NCBI GenBank assembly: GCA_905215575.1
Contig: CAJMQV010000013.1
Coordinates: forward strand, 1-32,789
Length of the DNA stretch: 32,789 bases
DNA from: an uncultured bacterium
GTDB lineage: Bacteria > Bacteroidota > Bacteroidia > Bacteroidales > Bacteroidaceae
Direction: 5' to 3'
Positions 1-6,784 of the stretch are shown here, in pieces (position 1 is the stretch's first letter; each line of letters starts with the position of its first letter). Under the pieces are notes generated by a model. That model did no database searches, was not told the origin of the DNA, and worked only from the letters and a program-made list of their open reading frames with translations. A program made the translations under genes and the position numbers.

Positions 1-1
1 G

Positions 2-361
2 AATCCGCAGATTGAGATTGTGGCTGTAGAGCCGGCATCATCCCCGTTGATTACTGAAGGCAAGGCCGGACCGCACAAGTTGCAGGGTATCGGTGCCAAC
101 TTTATTCCCGAGAATTATGACGCGTCGGTGGTGGACCGTGTGCTGACCGTGACAGACGATGATTCCATCCGTACCGCCCGTGAGCTGGCTGCCGAAGAAG
201 GAATTCTGGCCGGTATCACTTCCGGCACGGCGGTTTATGCAGCCCGCATGTTGGCGCAGGAGCCGGCTTATGCCGGAAAGCGCATCGTGGTTGTTCTGCC
301 GGATACCGGTGAGCGCTATCTCTCCACTTATGAATTTGATTTTGAAAATTATCCTTTATGA
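2..361 (+). CDS. cysK: Cysteine synthase A, C-terminal part (5' end outside window)
   Basis: PLP enzyme that makes L-cysteine from O-acetylserine and sulfide in the cytoplasm. The reading frame is open from base 2, so about 119 C-terminal residues are visible and the N-terminal lysine and phosphate-binding loop lie outside. The family is recognised from the run VAVEPASSPLI, the segment HKLQGIGANFIPEN, the GITSGTA loop and the near-terminal VLPDTGERYLST, all typical of CysK/CysM; the short C-terminus fits CysK. The stop overlaps the start of the next gene in an ATGA arrangement, so the two are probably translationally coupled. CysK against CysM cannot be fully settled from the fragment. Confidence 0.93.
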   Translation, partial: NPQIEIVAVEPASSPLITEGKAGPHKLQGIGANFIPENYDASVVDRVLTVTDDDSIRTARELAAEEGILAGITSGTAVYAARMLAQEPAYAGKRIVVVLPDTGERYLSTYEFDFENYPL

Positions 362-1209
362 AAATAGAATTAGGTAAGATAAACCATTTGAAGGTTGTCA
401 AGAAGGTTGATTTCGGCTTTTATCTCGACGGAGGGGTGGAAGGCGAGATTCTGCTTCCGCTCAAGCTAGCTCCGCAAGGATGCAAGATTGGCGATGAACT
501 GGATGTATTCCTCTATCTCGATAGTGAGGAGCGCCTGATTGCCACCACAGAAACCCCTAAGGCGATGGTGGGCGATTTTGCTTATCTTCAGGTGGCCTGG
601 GTGAATAACTTCGGAGCTTTTCTTGACTGGGGACTGCTGAAAGACCTGTTTGTTCCTTTCCGTGAACAGAAAATGAAGATGCAGAAAGGACAGAGCTATA
701 TCGTGCACCTTCATGTGGACGAAGACAGCTATCGCATCATGGCTTCGGCCAAGGTGGAGCGCTATCTCTCCAAGGAAATGCCACCTTATAAGCCTGGAGC
801 AGAAGTGGATGTGCTGGTATGGCAGAAAACCGATTTGGGATTTAAGGTCATTGTAGACAATCAGTTCAGCGGTCTGCTTTACGAAAACGAGCTTTTCCGC
901 CCCTTGCATACCGGTGATCGTCTGCGTGGATACATCAAGCGCGTGCGTCCGGATGGAAAAATCGATGTGACCCTGCAACGTCAGGGAATGCATGCCGTGG
1001 ACGATTTCTCGGAGGTATTGCTTCATCACTTGCAACTGAACGGTGGCAGCACGGTGTTGGGCGACAAGAGTCCGGCCGAGGAGATTTATTCCGTGTTCGG
1101 AGTGAGCAAGAAAGTGTTCAAGAAAGCCGTTGGCGATTTGTATAAGCGCCGCCTGATAGAGATTACTCCGGAGGGCTTGCGTCTTACTGACGAAGCTTCA
1201 GATTTATAA
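358..1209 (+). CDS. CvfB-like S1-domain RNA-binding protein
   Basis: A 283-residue protein with the CvfB/YitL layout: S1-like OB folds in the first two thirds (for example GKINHLKVVKKVDFGFYL at the start and a repeat around VNNFGAFLDWGL at residues 80-95), a further S1 unit around residues 140-205, and a C-terminal winged-helix segment (SVFGVSKKVFKKAVGDLYKR, about residues 240-265). In Staphylococcus this family affects virulence gene expression and binds RNA; its role in Bacteroidota is not established. It starts inside the cysK stop codon (ATGA), so it is read as the second gene of that operon. A strong hairpin follows 40 bases after the stop. Confidence 0.88.
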   Translation: MKIELGKINHLKVVKKVDFGFYLDGGVEGEILLPLKLAPQGCKIGDELDVFLYLDSEERLIATTETPKAMVGDFAYLQVAWVNNFGAFLDWGLLKDLFVPFREQKMKMQKGQSYIVHLHVDEDSYRIMASAKVERYLSKEMPPYKPGAEVDVLVWQKTDLGFKVIVDNQFSGLLYENELFRPLHTGDRLRGYIKRVRPDGKIDVTLQRQGMHAVDDFSEVLLHHLQLNGGSTVLGDKSPAEEIYSVFGVSKKVFKKAVGDLYKRRLIEITPEGLRLTDEASDL

Positions 1210-1251
1210 GAAAGTATCGGAAATCCTGAACGGTGCTTCCGATTTTAGAAC

Positions 1252-1311
1252 AACAGCGATAAAGCAGGTGCTGAAAACAAGCACTTCTGCCTTATCGCTG
1301 TTTTTGTTTTT
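1252..1311. terminator. Intrinsic terminator, probably bidirectional
   Basis: A long stem (left arm 1252-1272, right arm 1280-1302, a few mismatches) with the core AACAGCGATAA pairing with TTATCGCTGTT. On the plus strand it runs into TTTTTGTTTTTG. It lies between the CvfB-like gene (plus) and the LuxR-type gene (minus), whose stop is one base away, so it can serve both converging transcripts. Confidence 0.85.
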
Positions 1312-1312
1312 G

Positions 1313-2068
1313 TCACAGTAATTTTCTGGTACAGCATGCTACAATAGCTTCCGACATATTTGTGACATTCAGTTTCTGGAATAAAATTTTCTTTCTTTTT
1401 TTGATACTGCTTTCCGAGATCTGTAGCTGTTCTGCCAGTTCTTTTTCTGTATATCCCTGACTGGACAGGCAAATGATTTCCCGATCCTTATTGTTTAACT
1501 GAATTTGGTAATATTCCTCCCAATCTTTCTTTTCTTTATTCCATAAAAGTGTTTTATTTCCGAGTCGGGCAGTAATCAGGCCGATGTTTTTTTGATCTGT
1601 AAGTGATACTTTGCAGAGTGCCAGCTCAATCTGTTGCTTGCTATTCTTAACTAGAGGAATCAGAGTATGGTGGATAGGCAGGTAGATATTTCCACTTTTT
1701 ATTCTGAAATCGTAGGAAATATAAATATCTTCTTCCAGATTTTCTTTTGAGAGTTTCTGGTAGCCGGAGAATCCTATTTCATTGACTTCGAATAGGAGTG
1801 GAAGATCTTCCGGATGTACATACCGGACATAGAAACTATATCCCAAGTCCATGAATTCACGTGGGCTAAGGCCGCATAGAAATAATGCATTTTCATGGAC
1901 ATAGACAAACTTCTTGTTTAATGAATCGATGATATAGAAACTCTGGTACTCATCAATAAGGATTCTTTTGATGAGATGGATCAGATGAGAATTTTGTGCT
2001 TGTAGATTAGAAGATGTTTCGTTACTTTCCTTCCAATGTTTTGATGAGTTATATATGTTTTTTATCAT
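1313..2068 (-). CDS. LuxR-type transcriptional regulator with PAS-like sensor domain
   Basis: A 251-residue cytoplasmic regulator. Residues about 40-160 look like a PAS fold (YIIDSLNKKFVYVHENA, then FYVRYVHPEDLP). Residues about 190-250 form a GerE-type helix-turn-helix (DREIICLSSQGYTEKELAEQ, then SESSIKKRKKILFQKLNV), the DNA-binding domain of LuxR proteins. There is no membrane segment or response-regulator receiver domain, so any signal is probably sensed inside the cell. The gene is clearly AT-richer than its neighbours. It is transcribed away from the TonB-domain gene at 2371, and the palindrome at 2230-2245 sits between them, which makes that gene set the obvious target candidate. The signal and the targets are inferred only. 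Confidence 0.85.
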   Translation of the reverse strand: MIKNIYNSSKHWKESNETSSNLQAQNSHLIHLIKRILIDEYQSFYIIDSLNKKFVYVHENALFLCGLSPREFMDLGYSFYVRYVHPEDLPLLFEVNEIGFSGYQKLSKENLEEDIYISYDFRIKSGNIYLPIHHTLIPLVKNSKQQIELALCKVSLTDQKNIGLITARLGNKTLLWNKEKKDWEEYYQIQLNNKDREIICLSSQGYTEKELAEQLQISESSIKKRKKILFQKLNVTNMSEAIVACCTRKLL

Positions 2069-2118
2069 ATATCTATAGCTTTTATTCTATTGTTTTTTGC
2101 GTATTATTGGATGGCATG

Positions 2119-2126
2119 CAAATATA
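2119..2126 (-). promoter_or_regulatory. Candidate -7 element for the LuxR-type gene
   Basis: On the minus strand this reads TATATTTG, which matches the Bacteroidota -7 consensus TAnnTTTG. It is about 50 bases upstream of the regulator's ATG. I see no clear -33 TTTG at the right spacing, and the surroundings are very AT-rich, so a chance match is possible. Confidence 0.4.
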
Positions 2127-2229
2127 TGTATTATTTTTATATGCTATATATATTATATTGTTTTTTATTTATGCAAGTATGGGGGTTGATATATCTAAAC
2201 CTTGATAACTTGCGAAACAGGCCTTACAG

Positions 2230-2245
2230 GTATACTTAAGTATAC
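2230..2245. promoter_or_regulatory. Perfect 16-bp palindrome, candidate operator
   Basis: GTATACTTAAGTATAC is identical to its reverse complement over 16 bases with no spacer. It lies in the 302-base divergent region between the LuxR-type regulator and the TonB-domain gene, about 50 bases upstream of the best promoter for the latter. It also overlaps a second TAnnTTTG match (TACTTTTG at 2243-2250). A dimeric regulator site is the natural reading; which protein binds it is unknown. Confidence 0.5.
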
Positions 2246-2274
2246 TTTTGTGAAAAAAGTTCAAAGAAAAATTT

Positions 2275-2303
2275 TTTGATAAAAAATGTATTTCTATCTT
2301 TGG
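2275..2303 (+). promoter_or_regulatory. Promoter for the TonB-domain gene cluster
   Basis: TTTG at 2275-2278 and TATCTTTG at 2296-2303 match the Bacteroidota -33/-7 pattern; the 17-base spacing is slightly short of the usual 19-21. The predicted start of transcription is near 2310, giving a leader of about 60 bases before the ATG at 2371. Confidence 0.6.
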
Positions 2304-2370
2304 ACGAACAATAGAGTTAAAACCTCGTTTTAGACTCTAATTTTATAGAGTTACTTAGATTATTTGAGCC

Positions 2371-2835
2371 ATGAAAGAGATTCAGAACGATTGCTGGGGC
2401 GGTATGAGAAAGTCGTACTTATTGCCCTTTGTATTATTTACTTTTATGTCATTTCCCTTTTCTGATGTTGAGGCTGCCCAGTCAGTTACTGTTACAACAG
2501 AAGCGCTAGCCGGTGTAAGCGCAGAAGACAAAGATTGGACCGAACCCTATTTCCCGGGAGGAACTCCTGCTGTATTGAATTATTTGTCTAAAAGCATCGT
2601 TTATCCGGCACAGGCTGTAACAGAGAAGATTGAAGGAAGAGTCATGTTGCAGTTTGTGGTCAGTAAGAGAGGACGCATTAAAGATGTAGAGGTTGTCAAG
2701 AGTGCTCATCCGTTGCTGGATGCCGAGGCGGTGCGTGTTCTTGAGCGCATGCCCAGATGGGTGCCAGGGAAGAAGGATGGAAAACCGATAAATGTGAAAT
2801 ATGCTCTTCCTGTGACTTTCAAGCTGAATAAATAG
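2371..2835 (+). CDS. Exported TonB C-terminal-domain protein
   Basis: A 154-residue protein. Residues about 63-152 form a TonB C-terminal domain (EGRVMLQFVVSKRGRIKDVE, then HPLLDAEAVRVLERMPRW and NVKYALPVTFKL). Full TonB proteins energise outer-membrane transporters from an inner-membrane anchor through a proline-rich spacer. Here there is only one hydrophobic N-terminal segment (about residues 14-32) followed by a possible cleavage site at VEA, and no proline-rich spacer, so it may be a free periplasmic domain rather than a working energy transducer. An internal ATG at 2404 (starting MRKSYLLPF) would give a cleaner signal peptide. It is the first gene of a probable three-gene set reaching 5371. 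Confidence 0.85.
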   Translation: MKEIQNDCWGGMRKSYLLPFVLFTFMSFPFSDVEAAQSVTVTTEALAGVSAEDKDWTEPYFPGGTPAVLNYLSKSIVYPAQAVTEKIEGRVMLQFVVSKRGRIKDVEVVKSAHPLLDAEAVRVLERMPRWVPGKKDGKPINVKYALPVTFKLNK

Positions 2836-2904
2836 CAGATACAGATATAATCTTGGCTTTTATAAGCTGTTTTTATGTTTATTCTAATTTTAAATTATAG
2901 AGCC

Positions 2905-4275
2905 ATGAAAAAGGAAAGACAAATCTTAAGATGGATGCAGGTACTGTTTTTATTAATGGTTACCAGTTCTGTTCAGGCATTCGGCCAATTGTGGAAAAAG
3001 CACATCTTTTCTTTCCAAAATTCCCCGGATTCCGTAACTTGTGTTTATAAAGCGGAGTCAAATGAACTGATCATATCCGGTTTTGATACGGATGGTAAGG
3101 GTACGTTCTATTTCTTGGGTGGTGATCCGCTGTCGCTCACCTGTTATCAACAGGACAAGCTGGTGTATCGGCGTCCTTTGGGTATCCGTTTCTCCGGTAT
3201 GGTAAGTTTTCGTCTGATCAATGATTCCCTTTATCTGATTCATCGTGAGGATCACGCCCTGTATCGGATGCATCGTGACAATAAGGGAGCGATTGACTGT
3301 ATTCCATTGAAAGCCGCCCCTTTTGAAAGATGTTTTATTGGCCCCAAACAATCCTTTACGCTGTCTTATTTAAAGAACAGTACAACCAGTGTGGACCAGG
3401 TTTACGATTTTCATCAGAATCTGCTTCGGGAATATTCTTATCCCACGGGAAAAAGTACACAGTATGATCCCGACTATCAGAATATTCCGGAATCCTGTTT
3501 GAACTTTTATGGACGTTATCAGGGAAACCGCCTTTTCCTTACCGATTATGCTACGGTTGCTCTGATAGATGATTCCGGTAAAACAGTTCGGAAGACCGGC
3601 CTTGCCTATGAAGACTTTGGTTGGTATGTACTTGACCGCAGGAGTGATACGATAGAGAACTGGGGACCTACAGCAGAAATTCAGGTTCTTAGAAACGGTC
3701 ATTTTTATATGCCCGCCTTCAATGCGAAGAAGGAACTGGTTGTTTGGGACCTTGATGTGGAGCAACTGTATCGTTCACCGGATATGGCAGACGAGTTTAA
3801 AGTTTCCAAACCCGATTCCATTGTTTATTATCATTATGCCTATGAAGAGCCGGTTCGCCAGCCGGATGAAGATGAGTTCATTGCTTTGCGCTATTATCCA
3901 AAGTCTGTTGATCTTGTTTTCTGGGGAACAACGGATGAGTTTGATGAGGCCCGTGAGGGATATTTGCCAGGCTTCTTTGTCCTGAATCATAAGAATCTCA
4001 CGCAGAAGGAAGATACGTTGTCTTGTACTCTTTCTATAAAAAATGAACTTATTTTTGAGAAGCCGGTTCCTGTTTCCTATGCCTCAAGCAATATTGTTGT
4101 GGGAATACCTCTGTCTGTCAATGCTAATTCTTTTGCTACATTTTTTGAGGACAAGGAATTCCAACTGTTGAAAGAAGATTCGGCATTGTATCTGATTGAT
4201 CCGGCAAAAGATTCCAGGAAACGCTTTGTCCGCACTCCTTTTTCGGAGATCAATAAATTAAAACGGAATCGGTAG
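2905..4275 (+). CDS. Exported protein of unknown function, beta-propeller-like
   Basis: A 456-residue protein that I do not recognise. Start chosen at 2905 rather than the in-frame ATG at 2875: the later start gives a proper signal peptide (basic MKKERQ, hydrophobic VLFLLMV, then SSVQAFG), and its context (GAGCCATGAAA) resembles that of the preceding gene. There is no lipobox cysteine. The mature part is rich in Tyr, Asp and Phe and has repeated short strand-like stretches, which recalls the six-bladed propeller DUF4221-type proteins of Bacteroidales; this is a loose resemblance, not a domain match. It lies 69 bases after the TonB-domain gene and 61 before the next, probably one transcript. 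Confidence 0.72.
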   Translation: MKKERQILRWMQVLFLLMVTSSVQAFGQLWKKHIFSFQNSPDSVTCVYKAESNELIISGFDTDGKGTFYFLGGDPLSLTCYQQDKLVYRRPLGIRFSGMVSFRLINDSLYLIHREDHALYRMHRDNKGAIDCIPLKAAPFERCFIGPKQSFTLSYLKNSTTSVDQVYDFHQNLLREYSYPTGKSTQYDPDYQNIPESCLNFYGRYQGNRLFLTDYATVALIDDSGKTVRKTGLAYEDFGWYVLDRRSDTIENWGPTAEIQVLRNGHFYMPAFNAKKELVVWDLDVEQLYRSPDMADEFKVSKPDSIVYYHYAYEEPVRQPDEDEFIALRYYPKSVDLVFWGTTDEFDEAREGYLPGFFVLNHKNLTQKEDTLSCTLSIKNELIFEKPVPVSYASSNIVVGIPLSVNANSFATFFEDKEFQLLKEDSALYLIDPAKDSRKRFVRTPFSEINKLKRNR

Positions 4276-4336
4276 TTCGTCCTGTACGGGAAATGCGTGT
4301 AGTATAGAATTCTAAATTATTAAAAGAGGACGATTT

Positions 4337-5371
4337 ATGAAGAATTATTTGAAAACTTTGTTGGGAACCAGTCTTCTGTTGATTCCTGCAGTATCTCTCT
4401 TTGCGCAGAGATATGTTGACAGTCCGTTAGGAAGTGAGGGATTTCCGGACTATCAGTCCGATTATGAGTATCTGGCAGGTTATAGCTATGATTACAAGCA
4501 TGATACGGATGGTATCAAACGCCTTTTTCAGATAGACACGATTTCATGGGATGAGATGCGTGAATATTATGACCGTTATGTGAATGCGGTTCCTCCGGCC
4601 AATGTCTATGCCGGAAAGGATTCTGTAGGAGGAATCTGGAATATGCTTATGGTGCGTTCTCCTTTGGCCGACGCTCCAGTCAAGGAGGCCCGTTCCGGTA
4701 GGGGAGTCTGGATGTTTCCACCTTTAAAGTTACGGGGCATTCAGGGAGATAAGTCTGCTGTGGCGGCTTTTGACCGTTTAGTCAAAAAATATCCTTTGAA
4801 GAGCGACGGTAAAAATAAAGACAAGTCTGCCTCCTTGGCCGCTGTGGCTCCGAAATGGTTTGACGGGTCTTTGATTCTTTTGGATGATCCGGCATATTAT
4901 ATGGGTTTTGTCGTTTCCGGTACTCCGTGGTTCTTCTATTATGATGAAGGGCGTCTGGTGTATAGTACTTATATGGAAGCATATCCGGATTATTATTCTT
5001 CCCGGGTATTGATTCTTGACGGTAGCTGGGCTGACAGAATAACCAAGGCCATGTATCTGTTCTCATTGGATGCCAGCAGAGAGATTCCTCCTGCTACCAG
5101 TGAGGAGCCGATCGAGTTCACCTGGTTGCTTACCATAGACTCGAAAGGCAAACAGGATGCCCAGTTGCTGGCTCCCAAGACTCCCGATGAAGCTACCCAG
5201 TGGGCTTTTAAACGCTTGCGCGGTTTTGTTCGGCGTCTTCGTCGTGGAATTTTCCATGGCCTGTATACTTCTGACGGGCGTATCCTGCCCGGACGTTATA
5301 TTCAGGCTCAGTATGACAAGCGCGGATGGCTGTTTCGGGATCTGATAACACTGCCAAACGACAAACGATAA
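4337..5371 (+). CDS. Exported protein of unknown function
   Basis: A 344-residue protein that I do not recognise. It has a signal peptide (KNYLKTLLGTSLLLIPAVS, cleavage near LFAQ) and no lipobox. The mature part is unusually rich in tyrosine (for example DYQSDYEYLAGYSYDYKHD near residue 40 and DDPAYYMGF). The last 90 residues (TWLLTIDSKGKQDAQLL, then AFKRLRGFVRRL and PGRYIQAQYDKRGW) faintly recall the strand-helix-strand order of a TonB C-terminal domain, but the match is too weak to call. A good Shine-Dalgarno-like AAAGAGGA precedes the ATG, unusual for this phylum. Last gene of the set before a perfect hairpin. Confidence 0.72.
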   Translation: MKNYLKTLLGTSLLLIPAVSLFAQRYVDSPLGSEGFPDYQSDYEYLAGYSYDYKHDTDGIKRLFQIDTISWDEMREYYDRYVNAVPPANVYAGKDSVGGIWNMLMVRSPLADAPVKEARSGRGVWMFPPLKLRGIQGDKSAVAAFDRLVKKYPLKSDGKNKDKSASLAAVAPKWFDGSLILLDDPAYYMGFVVSGTPWFFYYDEGRLVYSTYMEAYPDYYSSRVLILDGSWADRITKAMYLFSLDASREIPPATSEEPIEFTWLLTIDSKGKQDAQLLAPKTPDEATQWAFKRLRGFVRRLRRGIFHGLYTSDGRILPGRYIQAQYDKRGWLFRDLITLPNDKR

Positions 5372-5376
5372 TACTA

Positions 5377-5410
5377 TAAAAGGGACATTCCGATTGGAAT
5401 GTCCCTTTTA
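5377..5410. terminator. Bidirectional intrinsic terminator
   Basis: A perfect 15-bp stem (5377-5391 with 5396-5410) around a 4-base loop GATT; the arms begin TAAAAGGGACATTCC. The A-rich start and T-rich end of the stem give a U-tract in both directions. It sits 6 bases after the stop of the unknown exported protein (plus) and about 20 bases beyond the rplS stop (minus). Confidence 0.9.
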
Positions 5411-5431
5411 TGTTGTTTCATTTTTTGCAGT

Positions 5432-5803
5432 TTACTCTGCGCTTGCAGCAGCAACAGTACGCTTTTCAGCGATACGAGCCTTCTTACCGGTCAGGTTACG
5501 CAGGTAGTACAACTTAGCGCGACGTACCTTACCTACCTTGTTTACAGTGATGCTGTCGATGTTCGGGCTCTCGATTGGGAAGATACGCTCTACACCAACA
5601 GTTCCTGACATCTTGCGCACTGTGAAACGCTTCTTGTTCTGGTGACCAGAAATCTTGATAACAACACCGCGATACAACTGGATACGCTCTTTGTTACCCT
5701 CGACGATCTTGTATGCTACAGTGATAGTATCACCTGCCTTGAATTTTGGGAACTCTTTGCCTGTAGCAAATGCTTCTTCTGCAATTTTAATTAAATCTGC
5801 CAT
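5432..5803 (-). CDS. rplS: 50S ribosomal protein L19
   Basis: A 123-residue protein with the L19 pattern: FPKFKAGDTITVAYKIVEG near residue 20, ERIQLYRGVVIKI, the FTVRKMSGTVGVERIFP segment and VGKVRRAKLYYLRNLTGKKARI near the C-terminus. L19 sits at the 30S-50S interface. It is a single gene here, ended by the hairpin at 5377-5410, with an untranslated leader of roughly 80 bases behind a well-formed promoter. Confidence 0.97.
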   Translation of the reverse strand: MADLIKIAEEAFATGKEFPKFKAGDTITVAYKIVEGNKERIQLYRGVVIKISGHQNKKRFTVRKMSGTVGVERIFPIESPNIDSITVNKVGKVRRAKLYYLRNLTGKKARIAEKRTVAAASAE

Positions 5804-5892
5804 TTTTCTTTTATTAATAAAATTGTTTGTCGTCCCGGTGCAACATAACAGGGAACTCTACATCCTGCCAGCGATTGCACGGAAAGCGGTTG

Positions 5893-5923
5893 CAAAGTAA
5901 CTAATATTCTGTAACATATGCAA
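5893..5923 (-). promoter_or_regulatory. Promoter of rplS
   Basis: Read on the minus strand, TTG (5923-5921) is followed 20 bases later by TTACTTTG (5900-5893), one base from the TAnnTTTG consensus. This predicts a leader of about 80 bases before the rplS ATG at 5803. Part of that leader (about 5832-5856) can fold through GTTCCC pairing with GGGAC. Confidence 0.6.
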
Positions 5924-5973
5924 TAATTTGTGCTCTTTTTTTGTCTGGAGGAGTTTACTTCGCCGTAAATTTG

Positions 5974-5981
5974 TACTTTTG
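5974..5981 (+). promoter_or_regulatory. -7 element for the split 5'-nucleotidase genes
   Basis: TACTTTTG matches TAnnTTTG exactly and lies 29 bases before the ATG at 6011. No convincing -33 element; TTTA at 5953-5956 is the nearest candidate. Confidence 0.5.
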
Positions 5982-6010
5982 CAGGGATAACTGCAAACAG
6001 ATTTTGTTTT

Positions 6011-6784
6011 ATGAACCAATTAAGGACATTTTTTTTACTGGCTTTGTGTTCCGCTCCGTTGTGGGTTTCGGCACAAAACTTTGAGGTAAAAAGCATTCGC
6101 GGAGAGCGTTATGAGATCACTTCGGCGCTCGAAGCATCTATCCCGCAGGGAGCCCGGGATTTTCTGGCTCCGTATAAACAGAAGGTCGATTCCATGATGT
6201 GCCCGGTGCTGGGCGAGAGTGCTTCCTATATGCGTTCCTTCCGTCCGGAAAGCCCGCTGTCGAACCTGATTGCCGATATTCTCCGGGTGGAGGCGGTTAA
6301 TGTAACCGGCAAACCTGTGGACTTGGCCGTATGCAACATCGGGGGTATCCGCAGTGCTTTGCCACAGGGACCGGTAACGGTGGGCGACATTCTGGAGATC
6401 GCTCCTTTTGAGAATATGTATTGCGTGGTGACGCTCTCGGGCGAACATCTGCTGGAACTTTTCAGCCAGATTGCTGCCGTAAAAGGTGAGGGCGTCAGCG
6501 GCATACGGCTGAAAATCAGCAGCGAAGGCAAACTGCTTCAAGCAACGGTGGCCGGCAAACCGGTGGATCCGAAGCGTGATTACCGCATAGCCACACTGGA
6601 CTATCTGTCGGAGGGCAACGACAAGATGTATGCTTTCAAGAAGGCCAGTTGTGTGGAAACCACTACATTGCCCGTTCGCGAGGTATTGATGTCGTATATT
6701 AAGGAACAGGCCCGCAAAGGTCTGAAAGTAGATGCTAAAATTGAGGGCCGTATAACGGTGGAAGGATATGAAAATAAGAACTAA
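6011..6784 (+). CDS. 5'-nucleotidase C-terminal (substrate-binding) domain protein
   Basis: A 257-residue exported protein corresponding only to the C-terminal domain of UshA-type 5'-nucleotidases, which binds the nucleotide base. It has a signal peptide (NQLRTFFLLALCSAPLWVSA, cleavage before QNFE). Family motifs are NLIADILRVEA, AVCNIGGIRSALPQGPVTVG, IAPFENMYCVVTLSGEHLL and the late IATLDYLSEGNDKM. The metallophosphatase half is encoded by the next gene, whose ATG lies 17 bases inside this one, so the usual order of the two domains is reversed and divided between two proteins. Both carry signal peptides and so could meet in the periplasm. Confidence 0.9.
   Translation: MNQLRTFFLLALCSAPLWVSAQNFEVKSIRGERYEITSALEASIPQGARDFLAPYKQKVDSMMCPVLGESASYMRSFRPESPLSNLIADILRVEAVNVTGKPVDLAVCNIGGIRSALPQGPVTVGDILEIAPFENMYCVVTLSGEHLLELFSQIAAVKGEGVSGIRLKISSEGKLLQATVAGKPVDPKRDYRIATLDYLSEGNDKMYAFKKASCVETTTLPVREVLMSYIKEQARKGLKVDAKIEGRITVEGYENKN

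Noticed and set aside
2014..2205. A 63-codon hydrophobic frame on the plus strand over the regulator start
   Set aside because: It lies in AT-rich DNA where T-rich codons give false membrane segments, overlaps the regulator gene and its promoter, and has no ribosome-binding site.
2875..2904. Upstream ATG extension of the second exported protein
   Set aside because: The 10-residue extension precedes a normal signal peptide at 2905 and reads through the likely translation start context.
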